Part shown: piece by piece, positions 11,660 through 21,490 of the stretch
Layout of the letters: each line of letters starts with the position of its first letter
Numbering within the stretch: the stretch's first letter is position 1
NCBI RefSeq assembly: GCF_002104765.1
Contig: NZ_NCXM01000014.1
Coordinates: forward strand, 90,399 to 154,398
From: Mycolicibacterium vulneris
GTDB taxonomy: Bacteria > Actinomycetota > Actinomycetes > Mycobacteriales > Mycobacteriaceae
DNA: 64,000 nt
Direction of reading: 5' to 3'
Program-made: the position numbers and the translations under genes
The notes under the pieces: generated by a model
Seen by the model: only the letters and a program-made list of their open reading frames with translations
The model's database searches: none
Told to the model about the DNA's origin: nothing

Positions 11660-12415
11660 ATGCGTCGGGGTGTTCGTTATCTATTTGTTATGGTCGCGAT
11701 CACGGCCGTGGGCCTCGTGGCACCGGTCGGCCGCAGCGCCGCCGCCGTGCCACTGCCGCAACCCGGCCCCACGGTCGCCTCGATTTTGCCCGCTGACGGC
11801 GCCGTAGTGGGCGTAGCCCACCCGGTGGTGGTGACGTTCACCGCTCCGGTGGCCGATCGGGCCGCGGCCGAACGGTCAATCCACGTCACGTCGCCCAGCG
11901 GCACCCCCGGACACTTCGAGTGGGTTCAGAACACTGTCGTGCAGTGGGTGCCCAACCAGTTCTGGCCGGCGCACACCCACGTATCGGTCGGTGTGCAGGC
12001 CTTATCGACGGGCTTCGACACCGGCGATGCGCTACTCGGGGTCGCCAGCATCTCCAAGCACACCTTCACCGTCAGCAGGGATGGCGAGGTGCTGCGCACC
12101 ATGCCGGCGTCGATGGGCAAGCCCAGCCGGCCCACCCCGATCGGTAGCTTCACCGCGCTGGAAAAGGAGCGCACCGTGGTGATGGACTCGCGGACCATCG
12201 GCATCCCGCTCAGCTCCCCCGAGGGCTACAAGATCACCGCCCAGTACGCCGTCCGCGTCACCTGGAGCGGCGTCTACGTGCACTCCGCCCCATGGTCGGT
12301 CGATTCCCAGGGCAACGCCAACGTCAGCCATGGCTGCATCAACCTCAGCCCCGACAACGCCGCCTGGTACTTCAACGAGGTGAACGTGGGCGATCCCATT
12401 CAGGTCGTGGCCTGA
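11660..12415 (+). CDS. ldtA: L,D-transpeptidase LdtA (LdtMt1 type)
   Basis: Periplasmic transpeptidase that makes 3-3 cross-links in peptidoglycan. 251 residues, the same as Rv0116c. A signal/anchor segment covers about 6-29, an immunoglobulin-like BigA domain about 35-135, and a YkuD catalytic domain follows with HSAPWS and SHGCINLS. Catalytic Cys226 is at the same number as in LdtMt1. The ATG at 11660 was preferred to the open frame at 11627 because it has a GAAGG box and starts the signal peptide MRRGVRYLFV. Cell-wall targeting and carbapenem sensitivity are properties of the family. Confidence 0.95.
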   Translation: MRRGVRYLFVMVAITAVGLVAPVGRSAAAVPLPQPGPTVASILPADGAVVGVAHPVVVTFTAPVADRAAAERSIHVTSPSGTPGHFEWVQNTVVQWVPNQFWPAHTHVSVGVQALSTGFDTGDALLGVASISKHTFTVSRDGEVLRTMPASMGKPSRPTPIGSFTALEKERTVVMDSRTIGIPLSSPEGYKITAQYAVRVTWSGVYVHSAPWSVDSQGNANVSHGCINLSPDNAAWYFNEVNVGDPIQVVA

Positions 12416-12558
12416 GCCTGAACGACACATCGCCCGGGTGCCCCGAGCTCGGCGACGCCACTCCGTCGCGTTGTGACCACCGTCACAACCATCGGACGGA
12501 AGCCTGACCCGCGGGGGTTCGTTCAGGTAGACGAGTGATCGTCAACGAGAGGCGGGCC

Positions 12559-15500
12559 ATGACCGACGACGCGAAGCGCGCGAAAGTTAGCTCTACAGGC
12601 CCGATCAGCGCGGTGCGCCAACAGGTAGCCGACCGCATCCGCGACCTGGATGCCCGCGACGAGGAGTTCCGCAGTACCAAGCCAGATTCCGCCCTGCAAC
12701 TCGCGGCGCGCGAACCCGGCCTTCGGCTGCCGCAGATCCTCGAAATCTTCGCCGAGGGCTACGCCGATCGCCCCGCACTGGGCTGGCGAGAGCGCTCGCT
12801 GACCACCGATCCCGCCACCGGTCGAACCAGCACACACCTGCTGCCGCGGTTCGACACCATGACCTATCGCCACCTGTGGGCCAATGTCCGCGCCATCGCG
12901 GGCGCATGGCGACGCGACGCCGCCAATCCCGTTGCGCCCGGAGACGTCGTCGCCACCGTCGGTTTCGCGAGCGCCGAGTACCTCACCATCGATCTGGTCT
13001 GTGCCTACCTCGGGCTGGTGGCCGTGCCACTGCAGCACAACACGACGGCCTCGCGGCTGAGGCCGATCGTCGAGGAGGTCGAGCCATCCACATTGGCCGC
13101 CGGTGTCGGTTATCTCGACCTCGCCGTCCAAGCGGCACTGGGTAGCCCGTCGTTACGGCGGGTCGTGGTCTTCGACTACCGGCCCGAAGTCGACGAGCAA
13201 CGCGAGGCCGTCGAACGCGCGCAGGCGAAGCTGACGGGCGCCGGCGTCACGGTCACCATCGAGACCCTCGACGACGTGATCGAACGCGGGCGGACCCTGC
13301 CGCCGGAGCCAATGTTCACCGGGGCCACCGACGAGCGGCTGGCCATGATCATGTACACCTCGGGCAGCACCGGATTGCCCAAGGGCGCCATGTACACCGA
13401 GCGGATGCTGTGCCAGCTGTGGACCACCGAACTGATGCCCGACTTCACCGACACCCCGGTGATCAACGTGAATTTCATGCCCCTGAATCACCTGGGCGGG
13501 CGGATACCGCTGTCGACCGCGTTCCAGGCGGGCGGCACCAGTTACTTCGTCCCCGAGAGCGACCTGTCGACCCTGTTCGACGACTGGAATCTGGTGCGCC
13601 CCACCGAGATGGGGCTGGTGCCACGTGTCGCGGAGATGCTGTACCAGCGCTACCAGAGTGCGGTCGATCGATTCGAAGTCGCGGGTGCCGACACCGCCGC
13701 GGCCCAGGCGCGGGCACAGGCCGAGCTGCGTGAGCAGGTTCTCGGTGGACGGATCGTGACCGCCTTCTGCGGCACCGCGCCGTTGGCGGCGGAGATGCGG
13801 AGCTTTATCGAAACCTGTTTGGAAGTCCACGTTCTCGACGGCTACGGCCTGACCGAGGTCGGCATGGTGACCAAGGACGGCCGGATCACCCAACCGCCGG
13901 TGCAGGACTACAAGCTCATCGATGTTCCCGAGTTGGGCTATTTTCTCACCGACAAGCCTTATCCGCGAGGCGAATTGCTGGTGAAGTCGCTGACCGCGAC
14001 GCCCGGGTACTTCAAACGGCCCGATGTCACGGCCAAGGCCTTCGATCCCGATGGCTACTACCGCACCGGTGACGTGATGGCCGAGCTGGAGCCGGGCCGG
14101 CTCGCCTACGTCGACCGCCGCAACAACGTGCTGAAGTTGGCGCAGGGCGAGTTCGTCGCCGTGGCGCGCCTGGAGGCGGTGTTCTCCAGCTCGACCCTGG
14201 TGCGACAGATCTTCGTCTACGGCAACAGCGAACGGCCCTATCTGCTGGCCGTTGTCGTCCCGACCGACGACGCCGCGGAGAGGTTCGCCGGCGACGCCGA
14301 CGGCCTGAAGGCCGCCCTGGGCGAATCCCTGCGCCAGTCGGCCAAACTCGCCGAGCTGCAGTCCTACGAGGTACCCGTCGACTTCGTGGTCGAGACGGAG
14401 CCGTTCAGCGAGGACAACGGCCTGCTCTCCGGGGTGGGAAAGCTGCTGCGGCCCAAGCTCAAAGAGCACTACGGCACCCGGCTCGAACAGCTATACGCGG
14501 AGCTGGCCGAAAATCGGGTGACCGAATTGCGTGCCTTACGCGAAGGCGCGGCCGACCATCCGGTGATCTTCACCGTCAGCCGTGCCGCTGAGGCGCTGCT
14601 CGGCCTGGCCGGCGGGCCGCCGGCCCCCGACGCGCTGTTCATCGACCTCGGCGGCGACTCCCTGTCGGCGTTGACATTCTCCAATCTGCTGCGCGACATC
14701 TTCGACGTCGAGGTGCCCGTCGGAATGATCACCGGCCCGGCAACCGACCTGGGCCAGCTCGCGGAATACGTTGAATACGAACGTGAATCGGGGTCGCGGC
14801 GGCCGACCTTCGCAACCGTACACGGACGAGGTTCGACGCAGGTCCGCGCCGCGGAGCTCACCTTGGACAAATTCATCGACGCGACCACCCTGGCCGAGGC
14901 CGCGGCGCTGCCGCGCGCGACCGGCACGCCGCACACCGTCCTGCTCACCGGCGCCAACGGCTACCTCGGCCGCTTCCTAGTCCTGGAGTGGCTCGAACGG
15001 CTCGCCGAGACCGGCGGAAAACTCATCTCCATCATCCGAGCCACGGATGCGGCGGCCGCCACCAAACGCCTGGAGGCCGTATTCGATAGCGGCGATCCGC
15101 AATTGCTGGAGCGCTTCCACACGCTGGCCGCCGATCACCTCGAGGTCATCGTCGGCGACATCGGTGAGCCGAATCTTGGCCTGGAGCAAGGCACCTGGGA
15201 GCGCCTCGCGCAGAGTGTGGATCTGATCGTGCATCCGGCCGCACTGGTCAACCACGTGTTGCCCTACGACCAACTGTTCGGCCCCAACGTGGTGGGCACC
15301 GCCGAGTTGATTCGCCTGGCGATCACGACACGGATCAAGCCCGTCACATACATGTCGACCGTCGCGGTGGCCCTGTCGGTCGATCCGGCCGCGTTCGCCG
15401 AGGACGGCGACATCCGCACCGTCAGCGCACTGCGGCCGGTTGATGACAGTTATGCGAACGGGTACGCGAACAGCAAGTGGGCCGGCGAGGTGTTGCTGCG

Positions 15501-16140
15501 CGAGGCACACGACCTGTGCGGCGTGCCGGTCGCGGTCTTCCGGTCCGACATGATCCTGGCGCACAGCCGGTATGCCGGACAGCTCAATGTTCCAGATGCG
15601 TTCACCCGCTTGGTATTCAGCTTGCTGACCACCGGTATCGCGCCGGCCTCCTTCTACCAGACCGATCCGCGGGGAAACCGTGCGGTCGCCCACTACGACG
15701 GGCTGCCCGCCGACTTCGTGGCCGAAGCGGTGACCACGCTCGGTGAACAGATCGCCTCAACCACCGAGGATTCCGGTGCATACCGGTCCTTCGACGTGAT
15801 GAACCCGCACGACGACGGCATCTCGCTGGATGTGTTCGTCGACTGGTTGATCGCCGCCGGGCACGACATCCGGCGCATCAACGACTACGACGAGTGGCTG
15901 GGCCGGTTCACGACCGCCCTTCGCGCCTTGCCCGATAAGCAGCGCCAGCATTCGGTGCTGCCATTGCTGGACGCCTACCGGAAACCGGAGACGCCGCTGC
16001 GCGGTGCCCCGGCCCCCACCGACGTGTTCCGTAGCGCCGTGCGGGCGGCGAAAATCGGCGCGGACGAAGACATTCCGCATCTGTCGGCGGCATTGATCGA
16101 CAAGTACGTCGCTGATCTGCGCTTGCTGGGGTTGGTGTGA
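12559..16140 (+). CDS. car: Carboxylic acid reductase (A-PCP-R)
   Basis: NADPH- and ATP-dependent reduction of carboxylic acids to aldehydes. 1193 residues from the ATG at 12559 (GAGAGG box); an upstream in-frame GTG at 12535 would add 8. The adenylation domain has [16 protein letters not shown] near 265-280 and a [20 protein letters not shown] block. The carrier domain has LGGDSLSAL with phosphopantetheine Ser701, so an Sfp/PptT-type transferase is needed. The reductase domain has the NADPH loop [12 protein letters not shown] (about 795-806) and catalytic Tyr969-x3-Lys973. Sequence is close to M. marinum CAR and the FadD9 group. Physiological substrates may be fatty or aromatic acids; the nearby aromatic island makes the latter possible. 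Confidence 0.95.
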   Translation: MTDDAKRAKVSSTGPISAVRQQVADRIRDLDARDEEFRSTKPDSALQLAAREPGLRLPQILEIFAEGYADRPALGWRERSLTTDPATGRTSTHLLPRFDTMTYRHLWANVRAIAGAWRRDAANPVAPGDVVATVGFASAEYLTIDLVCAYLGLVAVPLQHNTTASRLRPIVEEVEPSTLAAGVGYLDLAVQAALGSPSLRRVVVFDYRPEVDEQREAVERAQAKLTGAGVTVTIETLDDVIERGRTLPPEPMFTGATDERLAMIMYTSGSTGLPKGAMYTERMLCQLWTTELMPDFTDTPVINVNFMPLNHLGGRIPLSTAFQAGGTSYFVPESDLSTLFDDWNLVRPTEMGLVPRVAEMLYQRYQSAVDRFEVAGADTAAAQARAQAELREQVLGGRIVTAFCGTAPLAAEMRSFIETCLEVHVLDGYGLTEVGMVTKDGRITQPPVQDYKLIDVPELGYFLTDKPYPRGELLVKSLTATPGYFKRPDVTAKAFDPDGYYRTGDVMAELEPGRLAYVDRRNNVLKLAQGEFVAVARLEAVFSSSTLVRQIFVYGNSERPYLLAVVVPTDDAAERFAGDADGLKAALGESLRQSAKLAELQSYEVPVDFVVETEPFSEDNGLLSGVGKLLRPKLKEHYGTRLEQLYAELAENRVTELRALREGAADHPVIFTVSRAAEALLGLAGGPPAPDALFIDLGGDSLSALTFSNLLRDIFDVEVPVGMITGPATDLGQLAEYVEYERESGSRRPTFATVHGRGSTQVRAAELTLDKFIDATTLAEAAALPRATGTPHTVLLTGANGYLGRFLVLEWLERLAETGGKLISIIRATDAAAATKRLEAVFDSGDPQLLERFHTLAADHLEVIVGDIGEPNLGLEQGTWERLAQSVDLIVHPAALVNHVLPYDQLFGPNVVGTAELIRLAITTRIKPVTYMSTVAVALSVDPAAFAEDGDIRTVSALRPVDDSYANGYANSKWAGEVLLREAHDLCGVPVAVFRSDMILAHSRYAGQLNVPDAFTRLVFSLLTTGIAPASFYQTDPRGNRAVAHYDGLPADFVAEAVTTLGEQIASTTEDSGAYRSFDVMNPHDDGISLDVFVDWLIAAGHDIRRINDYDEWLGRFTTALRALPDKQRQHSVLPLLDAYRKPETPLRGAPAPTDVFRSAVRAAKIGADEDIPHLSAALIDKYVADLRLLGLV

Positions 16141-16151
16141 CCGCTACCGAG

Positions 16152-16766
16152 CTAGCCGGGCAGCCCGGACTTGACCGCGGCATCCTGCTTGCGGGCGATT
16201 TCGAGGGCGGCGGTCGGATCGATCGGGTCGGTCGGCGCGCTGTCGAATTCCAGGGTGACCAACGCCTTGCCTTCGGTGAAGACCAAGACCGTCGTCGCCT
16301 GGGAGTTGTCCGGCGAGGCGCCCGAGATCGTCACCCCGTGGGCGCCGACGGCGAGCGGCTGCCAATTCCCGGTCACCTTGCCGTTGTAACCGCCTTGGGT
16401 GGAAGCCAATTCGGCGGCGGCCGCCGAGGGATCCGCGGCGACCGTGATGGTGTCCCATAACCGCCGGCTGCTATCGGCGTTGGCGAACAGCTGGGCGACC
16501 CCCGGCGCGTTGTTGGGGTTGAGCATGGGCGACTGTGGCGCGGTGAGACCGCCGCCCACGTCATTCGGCTTGATCAACAAGGAGCCGTAATCCGACGGTA
16601 GGGCCGAGGGCGGGCCGGTGACCACGCTCGTACTGGTCGAAGTGGCGGCGGTGCTCGACGCCGACGGGGGTGAGGCCTTATCGGCGCCGCCACATCCGGC
16701 GCTCGCGGCGCCGACCACGACGATGGCAACGGCACAGCCGGCGATGCCGATCCGATCAACTTCCAC
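16152..16766 (-). CDS. Putative lipoprotein
   Basis: 204-residue exported protein, family not recognised with certainty. From the GTG at 16766 (GGAAGG box 7 bases upstream) it has a signal peptide and a lipobox GAASAGC with acceptor Cys25. A Ser/Thr/Pro-rich linker (about 30-60) and a globular domain follow, the latter containing SDYGSLLIKPNDVGGGL and a conserved Trp in NADSSRRLWDTI. Mycobacterial lipoproteins with this layout, related to extracytoplasmic sensor-like domains, are common, but a specific name cannot be given. It is convergent with car, with 11 bases between stops. Confidence 0.8.
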   Translation of the reverse strand: MEVDRIGIAGCAVAIVVVGAASAGCGGADKASPPSASSTAATSTSTSVVTGPPSALPSDYGSLLIKPNDVGGGLTAPQSPMLNPNNAPGVAQLFANADSSRRLWDTITVAADPSAAAAELASTQGGYNGKVTGNWQPLAVGAHGVTISGASPDNSQATTVLVFTEGKALVTLEFDSAPTDPIDPTAALEIARKQDAAVKSGLPG

Positions 16767-16947
16767 GCATGTTCCTTCCACGTGTCATCGGTATCCGGCT
16801 TTCACCGCGGCTCCCGACGCCGCCGGCGAAATGCTGGTGGTGAACCAGGCTTGCTACGAAGATATGCCCACTCGGCGCCCGGTGGGTAGCACTTCGGGTG
16901 CCTATGCTGGCGTGGGTAAGAGCATCCCCGCGCGGAAGGAGATCGGC

Positions 16948-17892
16948 ATGACGGCTGCAGCGGCGCGCGCAGTACGGTTCGACCGTTACGGGGGACGCGA
17001 GGTGCTGTACGTCGCCGATATCGAGATGCCCTCCCCCGAGCCCGGCGAGGTCGTCGTCGAGGTTCGAGCCGCCGGGATAAACCCCGGCGAGGCCGGCATC
17101 CGGGTGGGGGCGATGCACGAGATGTTCCCGGCCACCTTCCCCTCCGGACAGGGCAGCGACCTGGCCGGCGTCGTCACCGCCGTGGGACCCGGCGTCACCG
17201 AATTTTCCGTCGGTGACGAAGTCCTGGGATTCAGCATGCGCCGGTCCAGCCACGCCACCCACACCGCGGTTCCGGTGAACCAGTTGATCCGCAAACCGGC
17301 CCAACTCAGTTGGGAGGCAGCGGGTTCGCTGTACGTGGTTGGAGTGACCGCCTATGCGGCCGTCCGCGCGGTCGCACCCCAACCGGGTGAGACGATCGCC
17401 GTGTCAGCCGCCGCGGGCGGGGTGGGCAGCCTGGTCGTACAGCTCCTGGTGCTGCGCGAGGCCCGGGTGGTCGGCATCGCCGGGCCCGGCAACGCCGACT
17501 GGCTGCACGCGCATGGCGTCATTCCGATCGCCTACGGTGACGGGCTGGCCGAGCGGCTGCGCGAGGCGGCGCCGGATGGCATCGACGCATTCATCGATCT
17601 GTTCGGCCCGGACTACGTGCAGCTCGCCGTCGATCTCGGCGTGGCACCCGAGCGGATCGACACCATCATCTCGTTTCAGAAGGCGGGGGAAGTGGGCGCC
17701 AAAACCGAAGGCAGCATGGAAGCCTCGACGCCCGAGGTGCTCGCCGAGATGGCCGACCTGATCGTCTCCGGCGCCATCGAGTTCGACATCGCCGCAACCT
17801 ATCCCCTGGACCGGGTGGCCGACGCGTATGCCGAGCTGGAGCAGCGGCACACCCACGGGAAAATCGTTCTGCTGCCGACTAACTCACAGTGA
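16948..17892 (+). CDS. NADP-dependent quinone oxidoreductase (zinc-less MDR family)
   Basis: 314-residue medium-chain dehydrogenase/reductase without the zinc ligands. The N-terminal GroES-like domain has AVRFDRYGGREVLYVADIEM, and the Rossmann motif AAAGGVGS lies near 153-160. This layout fits NADPH:quinone reductase-like enzymes. The frame opens much earlier (16618) across the lipoprotein gene's antisense, but the ATG at 16948, preceded by GGAAGGAG, starts at the family's normal N-terminus. It converges on the Nramp remnant, with a 9-base overlap at the 3' ends. The substrate is unknown. Confidence 0.88.
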   Translation: MTAAAARAVRFDRYGGREVLYVADIEMPSPEPGEVVVEVRAAGINPGEAGIRVGAMHEMFPATFPSGQGSDLAGVVTAVGPGVTEFSVGDEVLGFSMRRSSHATHTAVPVNQLIRKPAQLSWEAAGSLYVVGVTAYAAVRAVAPQPGETIAVSAAAGGVGSLVVQLLVLREARVVGIAGPGNADWLHAHGVIPIAYGDGLAERLREAAPDGIDAFIDLFGPDYVQLAVDLGVAPERIDTIISFQKAGEVGAKTEGSMEASTPEVLAEMADLIVSGAIEFDIAATYPLDRVADAYAELEQRHTHGKIVLLPTNSQ

Positions 17893-19526
17893 GGTGGCCG
17901 GTCCGACCACACCGGCCTGCACCATTTTGATGATGACGAAGGCGACGGCCACCACCAGGTAGCCCCGCAGGGTGAACAGCCCCGCCCGGCGCATCGGTGA
18001 CATCGTCGGCCGATCGAGCAGCGCGATGTTCGGGGTCTGCCAGCCGGCCCGGTCCTGGCGACGTACGGCCCGCCGCTCGGCACACGTCAGCGACGAGGCC
18101 TCGTCGAGTTCGTCGATCTCCCCCGGGTCCAGGCCGCCGCCGAGCGTGCGCACGAGGGCTTCGGCCTCGGTCAGGTTGCGGCGCCGCCGGTCGACGATGA
18201 TCATCACCGCGCCGCCGAGGATGCCCAGCACCGCTCCGCAGGCGAGGCCCTCCTCCAGCGTGGCGGTGGACAGGTTCGGGAAGAAGGTCGCGGCCGTCAA
18301 CGCCAGCGACAGCAGCACCAGACACCAGACACCACACGATGGTCCACGCGATGATGTTCTGCCGCACCGTGTTCACCCACGGACCCAGCACCGCCCGGTC
18401 GTTGCACAGCAGCACCAGAAAGACGGTGACCGAGGGAAGCAGGACACCGGCGAGCGCCTGAACGCCCTGCGTCACCAGGCCCAGGATGTGGTCGGGGCTG
18501 AAGGAGACCGCCGCCGAAACCCCGAGCAGTATCGCGTAGCCCCCGTAGAACAGCGGGGCCTCGCTGATCTTCCAATGCAACGAGTGCCGCTTGCCCATGG
18601 CATCACCGACCGCATAGGTGGTCGCCAGGCCGACGGCATTGGCGCCGATCAGCGATGCGTCCAGCAGGGTGATCGCGAACAGCACCCCCAGCGCCGCCCA
18701 GATGCCTCGACAATCCCGCGGCGACCGCGCCCGCATCGGTGAAGTGACCCGCTTCGGCGGTGCCGGTCAATCCGAACGCCGCCACGGCCATCAACGCCGT
18801 CGCGCCGACCATGACCACGACGATTCCGATGCCCAAATCCGCTCGGCCGTAGGGGATCCAGCGGGCGGTGATGCGCTTGTCCACCACGTTGGACTGCTGG
18901 AAGAACAGCTGCCACGGCGCGACCGTGGTGCCCACGATCGCGATCACCAGCAGCAGCACCCTCGAGTTGAGCCCGCCCGGGAACTGCGGGATCAGGCCCG
19001 CCGCCGTCGATTTCGGGGTCGGATGCACCAGCCACACCATCGGGAAGATCAGCACGTTCACCGCAATCAGGAGGAACATCAGCCGCTCCCAGCGGCGGAA
19101 CGACCCACCGGCCACCACCGCGAACAGCAGCACGGCCGCGGCCGGGACGGCGATGATCCTCGGGCAGCCCAGGAACCCGAGAGCCAGTGAGACACCGATG
19201 AATTCGGTCACGATCGTCAACGCGTTCAGCACCAGCAGATCACCGACGCTGAAGGCGTCCCAGAACTTGCCGAACCGCTCGAATATCAATCGCGCGTGCC
19301 CAACCCGGGCCACCGCACCGAGCCGCAGCACCATCTCCTGATTCACGTAGAGCACCGGAATCAACAGTGCCAGCGTCCACAACAGTCCCATGCCATAGTT
19401 CTGACCGGCCTGCGCGTAGGTCGCGACGCCGCCGGCGTCGTTATCGCCCACCATGACGATCAAATTCTGGATCTCAGTGCCAACTCGGACACCACTGCCG
19501 CGAAACTGCGGAACCCAGTAGGCCAT
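17884..19526 (-). pseudogene. Nramp/MntH-type divalent metal transporter, two frameshifts
   Basis: A membrane transporter of the Nramp family spread over three frames. The N-terminal part (19526-about 18690) carries VMVGDNDAGGVATYAQAGQN and TTVAPWQLFFQQSNVVDKRI, both family hallmarks. A frame change at the five-C run 18685-18689 moves the frame to LFAITLLDASLIGANAVGLA. A second change at 18316-18334 comes from a 7-base tandem duplication and moves it to LLSLALTAATFFPNL, which runs to 17884. Removing one C and one 7-base copy restores a single frame. The segment upstream of about 19480 does not look like a normal Nramp N-terminus, so the true start is uncertain or lost. Confidence 0.85.
18316..18334. 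repeat. 7-bp tandem duplication inside the Nramp remnant
   Basis: Plus-strand unit ACCAGAC occurs at 18317-18323 and again at 18324-18330, and period-7 identity extends over 18316-18334. Deleting one copy rejoins IVWCLV to LLSLALTAAT in one frame. This looks like slipped-strand mispairing. Confidence 0.85.
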
Positions 19527-19696
19527 CCAGGCGCAGTACGCGGCGCACGCGCTGTAGACGTCCTCCCATCAACGTGGCGACAGCAACCGGCGCCGGCGCA
19601 GCCTGGTACCGCGTGTCCGCCGCAGCGAGCCCGGAACCGAAATGTTCAAGTACGTCCAGGACGTCTTTAACCGACGGCGGCTTCCCCGAACTTCTA

Positions 19697-20090
19697 CTAC
19701 CGCATCGCCACTCGGCGCTCGACACGGTCTTTGACGAAGTCGCGAATCGCCACGGCGTCAGCCTCAATCCCTGCCGCCAACGCGATCACGGCGCCCACCT
19801 CTTCGCCGAGCATGTCGCTGGGCACACCGACGACGGCGGCCTCACGGACGCTGGGATGCTCGTAGAGGACCTCTTCGACCTCACGGGGGGTAGACGTTAT
19901 AGCCGTCGCGCACGATCGTGTTCTTGGATCGGTCGACGATGAAGAAGTAGCTGTCGGCGTCGACCCGCGCCAGATCGCCTGTGCGAAACCAGCCGTCGCG
20001 GTCCAATGCCGCCGCGGTCGCATCAGGCCGATTCCAGTAGCCCCTCATCACGTTGGGGCCTCGGATGGCGATTTCACCGATACCGTCCGC
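19697..20090 (-). pseudogene. C-terminal fragment of an acyl-CoA synthetase (AMP-dependent ligase)
   Basis: A remnant with clear ANL-ligase motifs: [28 protein letters not shown], then [12 protein letters not shown] in one frame and [20 protein letters not shown] in the next. The break is a six-G run at 19895-19900; five would restore the frame. The fragment begins abruptly near 20090 and ends in a foreign tail after VKDRVERRVA, before the catalytic-lysine region. Both ends are therefore truncated and the piece cannot be functional. Between it and the Nramp remnant (about 19530-19695) nothing recognisable was seen. Confidence 0.8.
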
Positions 20091-20183
20091 GTGCTATAGC
20101 AAAAGAAACCCAGCGCGACTAATGAGATTCTCATATTGGTGGCGGATCCGCAGGAAAACGATTGGTGCGGCTTCACCGTGGGC

Positions 20184-20846
20184 TCAGATGGGATCGAACT
20201 CAGCGATCAGCCACCGACCGTCGACTTTGTCGAGCGTGACTCGGACGCTGGAGGCGCTGTTGGTCGGCGCATCTTGGCCGATGGTGACGGTCTGGTTTAC
20301 CAACAGCAAAACGACGGCATGGCTGCCGGTCGCCTCTATCGGCGCTGCGGCCGACACCGTGGCCGACGCAGAGATGTGCTTCTGCTTGGCTCCCGGGATG
20401 ACTACGTCGTGGGTCAGTGACGTGTAGGCGTTAAGGAACTTGCCGGTGAGTCTGCTCCGGGCGGCCTCGAGGTCCTTTTCCACGCTATCGGCCCGATACG
20501 ACAGCAGAGCGATGGTGCTTTCGGTGGCGGTGCGCACGGATTCCGTGGCGGCCAACTGAGCGGTGCGCGCGGAGCCGTCCTGCCACTTCAGGAAGCCTGC
20601 GGCCACGGCCAGCGACAGCGCGAGGCCGGGCAGTAGTGCGTACGCGATCGCCCGCGCCCAGCGGATGTGATGCTTCGCAGGTGTCGAACTTTGACGGTCG
20701 CCTGACTCGTCGTCCTCGGTAGCCGCAACATCTGTGTCAGGCTTGTCCCCGGCGATCGTCGTCAGGCCCGGCGTGGCAGGTGCTTCCTCCGCTGAGGCGA
20801 CATTGGTGTGATCGTCCGCGCGGCGGAGCAACTTCGGAAACTTCAT
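20184..20846 (-). CDS. Mce-associated membrane protein (distal)
   Basis: 220-residue protein with a charged, low-complexity N-terminus (about 1-70), one transmembrane segment (about 76-96, ALLPGLALSLAVAAGFL) and an extracytoplasmic alpha+beta domain, ending in DGRWLIAEFDPI. This layout is typical of Mas proteins encoded at the end of mce operons, which are thought to stabilise or assist the Mce transporter. The start ATG at 20846 overlaps the stop of the preceding gene (ATGA), so it was chosen over the open frame at 20915. It is the last gene of the mce operon. Confidence 0.88.
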   Translation of the reverse strand: MKFPKLLRRADDHTNVASAEEAPATPGLTTIAGDKPDTDVAATEDDESGDRQSSTPAKHHIRWARAIAYALLPGLALSLAVAAGFLKWQDGSARTAQLAATESVRTATESTIALLSYRADSVEKDLEAARSRLTGKFLNAYTSLTHDVVIPGAKQKHISASATVSAAAPIEATGSHAVVLLLVNQTVTIGQDAPTNSASSVRVTLDKVDGRWLIAEFDPI

Positions 20847-21448
20847 GGCACAAACTCGACGTTGGAGACTTTGACCTGACCGTCGGTCTTCTGCACGAAG
20901 ATCCGCATTCGCCATGCTCGTGGAGCCTGATCAGATGCAGCGGCGTCTGACGTTTGCACAGTCATGGCCACCAGCACCTGGGCGGTGTCGGCCGTCTCCG
21001 ACTCCAGCCCTGCCGAGCTGAGGGTACCGACCGTGATGGCTTTGGCTTGCTTGACAACCTCGACGAACGGCTTCGACCGTTTGGCGAAATCGTCGTGTAA
21101 CTGTCCTGTTGCCCCATCCAGGATGCGCTGTACATCGGTGTCAGCATGCCGCCAGTCGATCGTAGTTAGGTTCAGCGCACCCTGCCTGGCCACTTGCAGA
21201 AATTGGTCTCGCTGGATCTGCGCCTGGTGCGTCTGGTAGCTGCGAAATCCCAACCATCCAACCAACACAGACAAGGCAACCACGATAATCAGACCGACGC
21301 GAATCGTCGGCCGCAGGTGGAACAGCGATTCTGCGGAGCGTGGTGTAGATGCGTTCTCCGTGGTGTCTGTATCAGATTCCGAGGTCTTGCCTTCCGCGTC
21401 GACGATGTCGCCGTCCGGAGACGTTTGGAAGTCAGCCGCCGCACGCAT
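20843..21448 (-). CDS. Mce-associated membrane protein (proximal)
   Basis: 201 residues. It has an acidic cytoplasmic N-terminus, one transmembrane helix (about 50-70, VGLIIVVALSVLVGWLGF) and an outer domain with WRHADTDVQRILDGATG and RMRIFVQKTDGQVKVSNVEF. These match the Mce-associated (Mas) family. It follows mceF by 42 bases and overlaps the next Mas gene by 4 bases, so both are co-translated with the transporter. Its exact role is not established. Confidence 0.9.
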   Translation of the reverse strand: MRAAADFQTSPDGDIVDAEGKTSESDTDTTENASTPRSAESLFHLRPTIRVGLIIVVALSVLVGWLGFRSYQTHQAQIQRDQFLQVARQGALNLTTIDWRHADTDVQRILDGATGQLHDDFAKRSKPFVEVVKQAKAITVGTLSSAGLESETADTAQVLVAMTVQTSDAAASDQAPRAWRMRIFVQKTDGQVKVSNVEFVP

Positions 21449-21490
21449 ACCGTGCTCCGTCCGTCGTGGTGATTCTGCGCGTCATCGTCG

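Noticed and set aside
13153..14469. 438-residue minus-strand frame opposite car
   Set aside because: The car frame has all catalytic motifs through this stretch, so the antisense frame is a shadow.
18316..19900. Frameshifts in the transporter and ligase remnants as pure sequencing error
   Set aside because: Two of three lie in homopolymers and could be errors, but the 7-bp duplication and the truncated ligase ends are hard to explain that way, so true decay was preferred.
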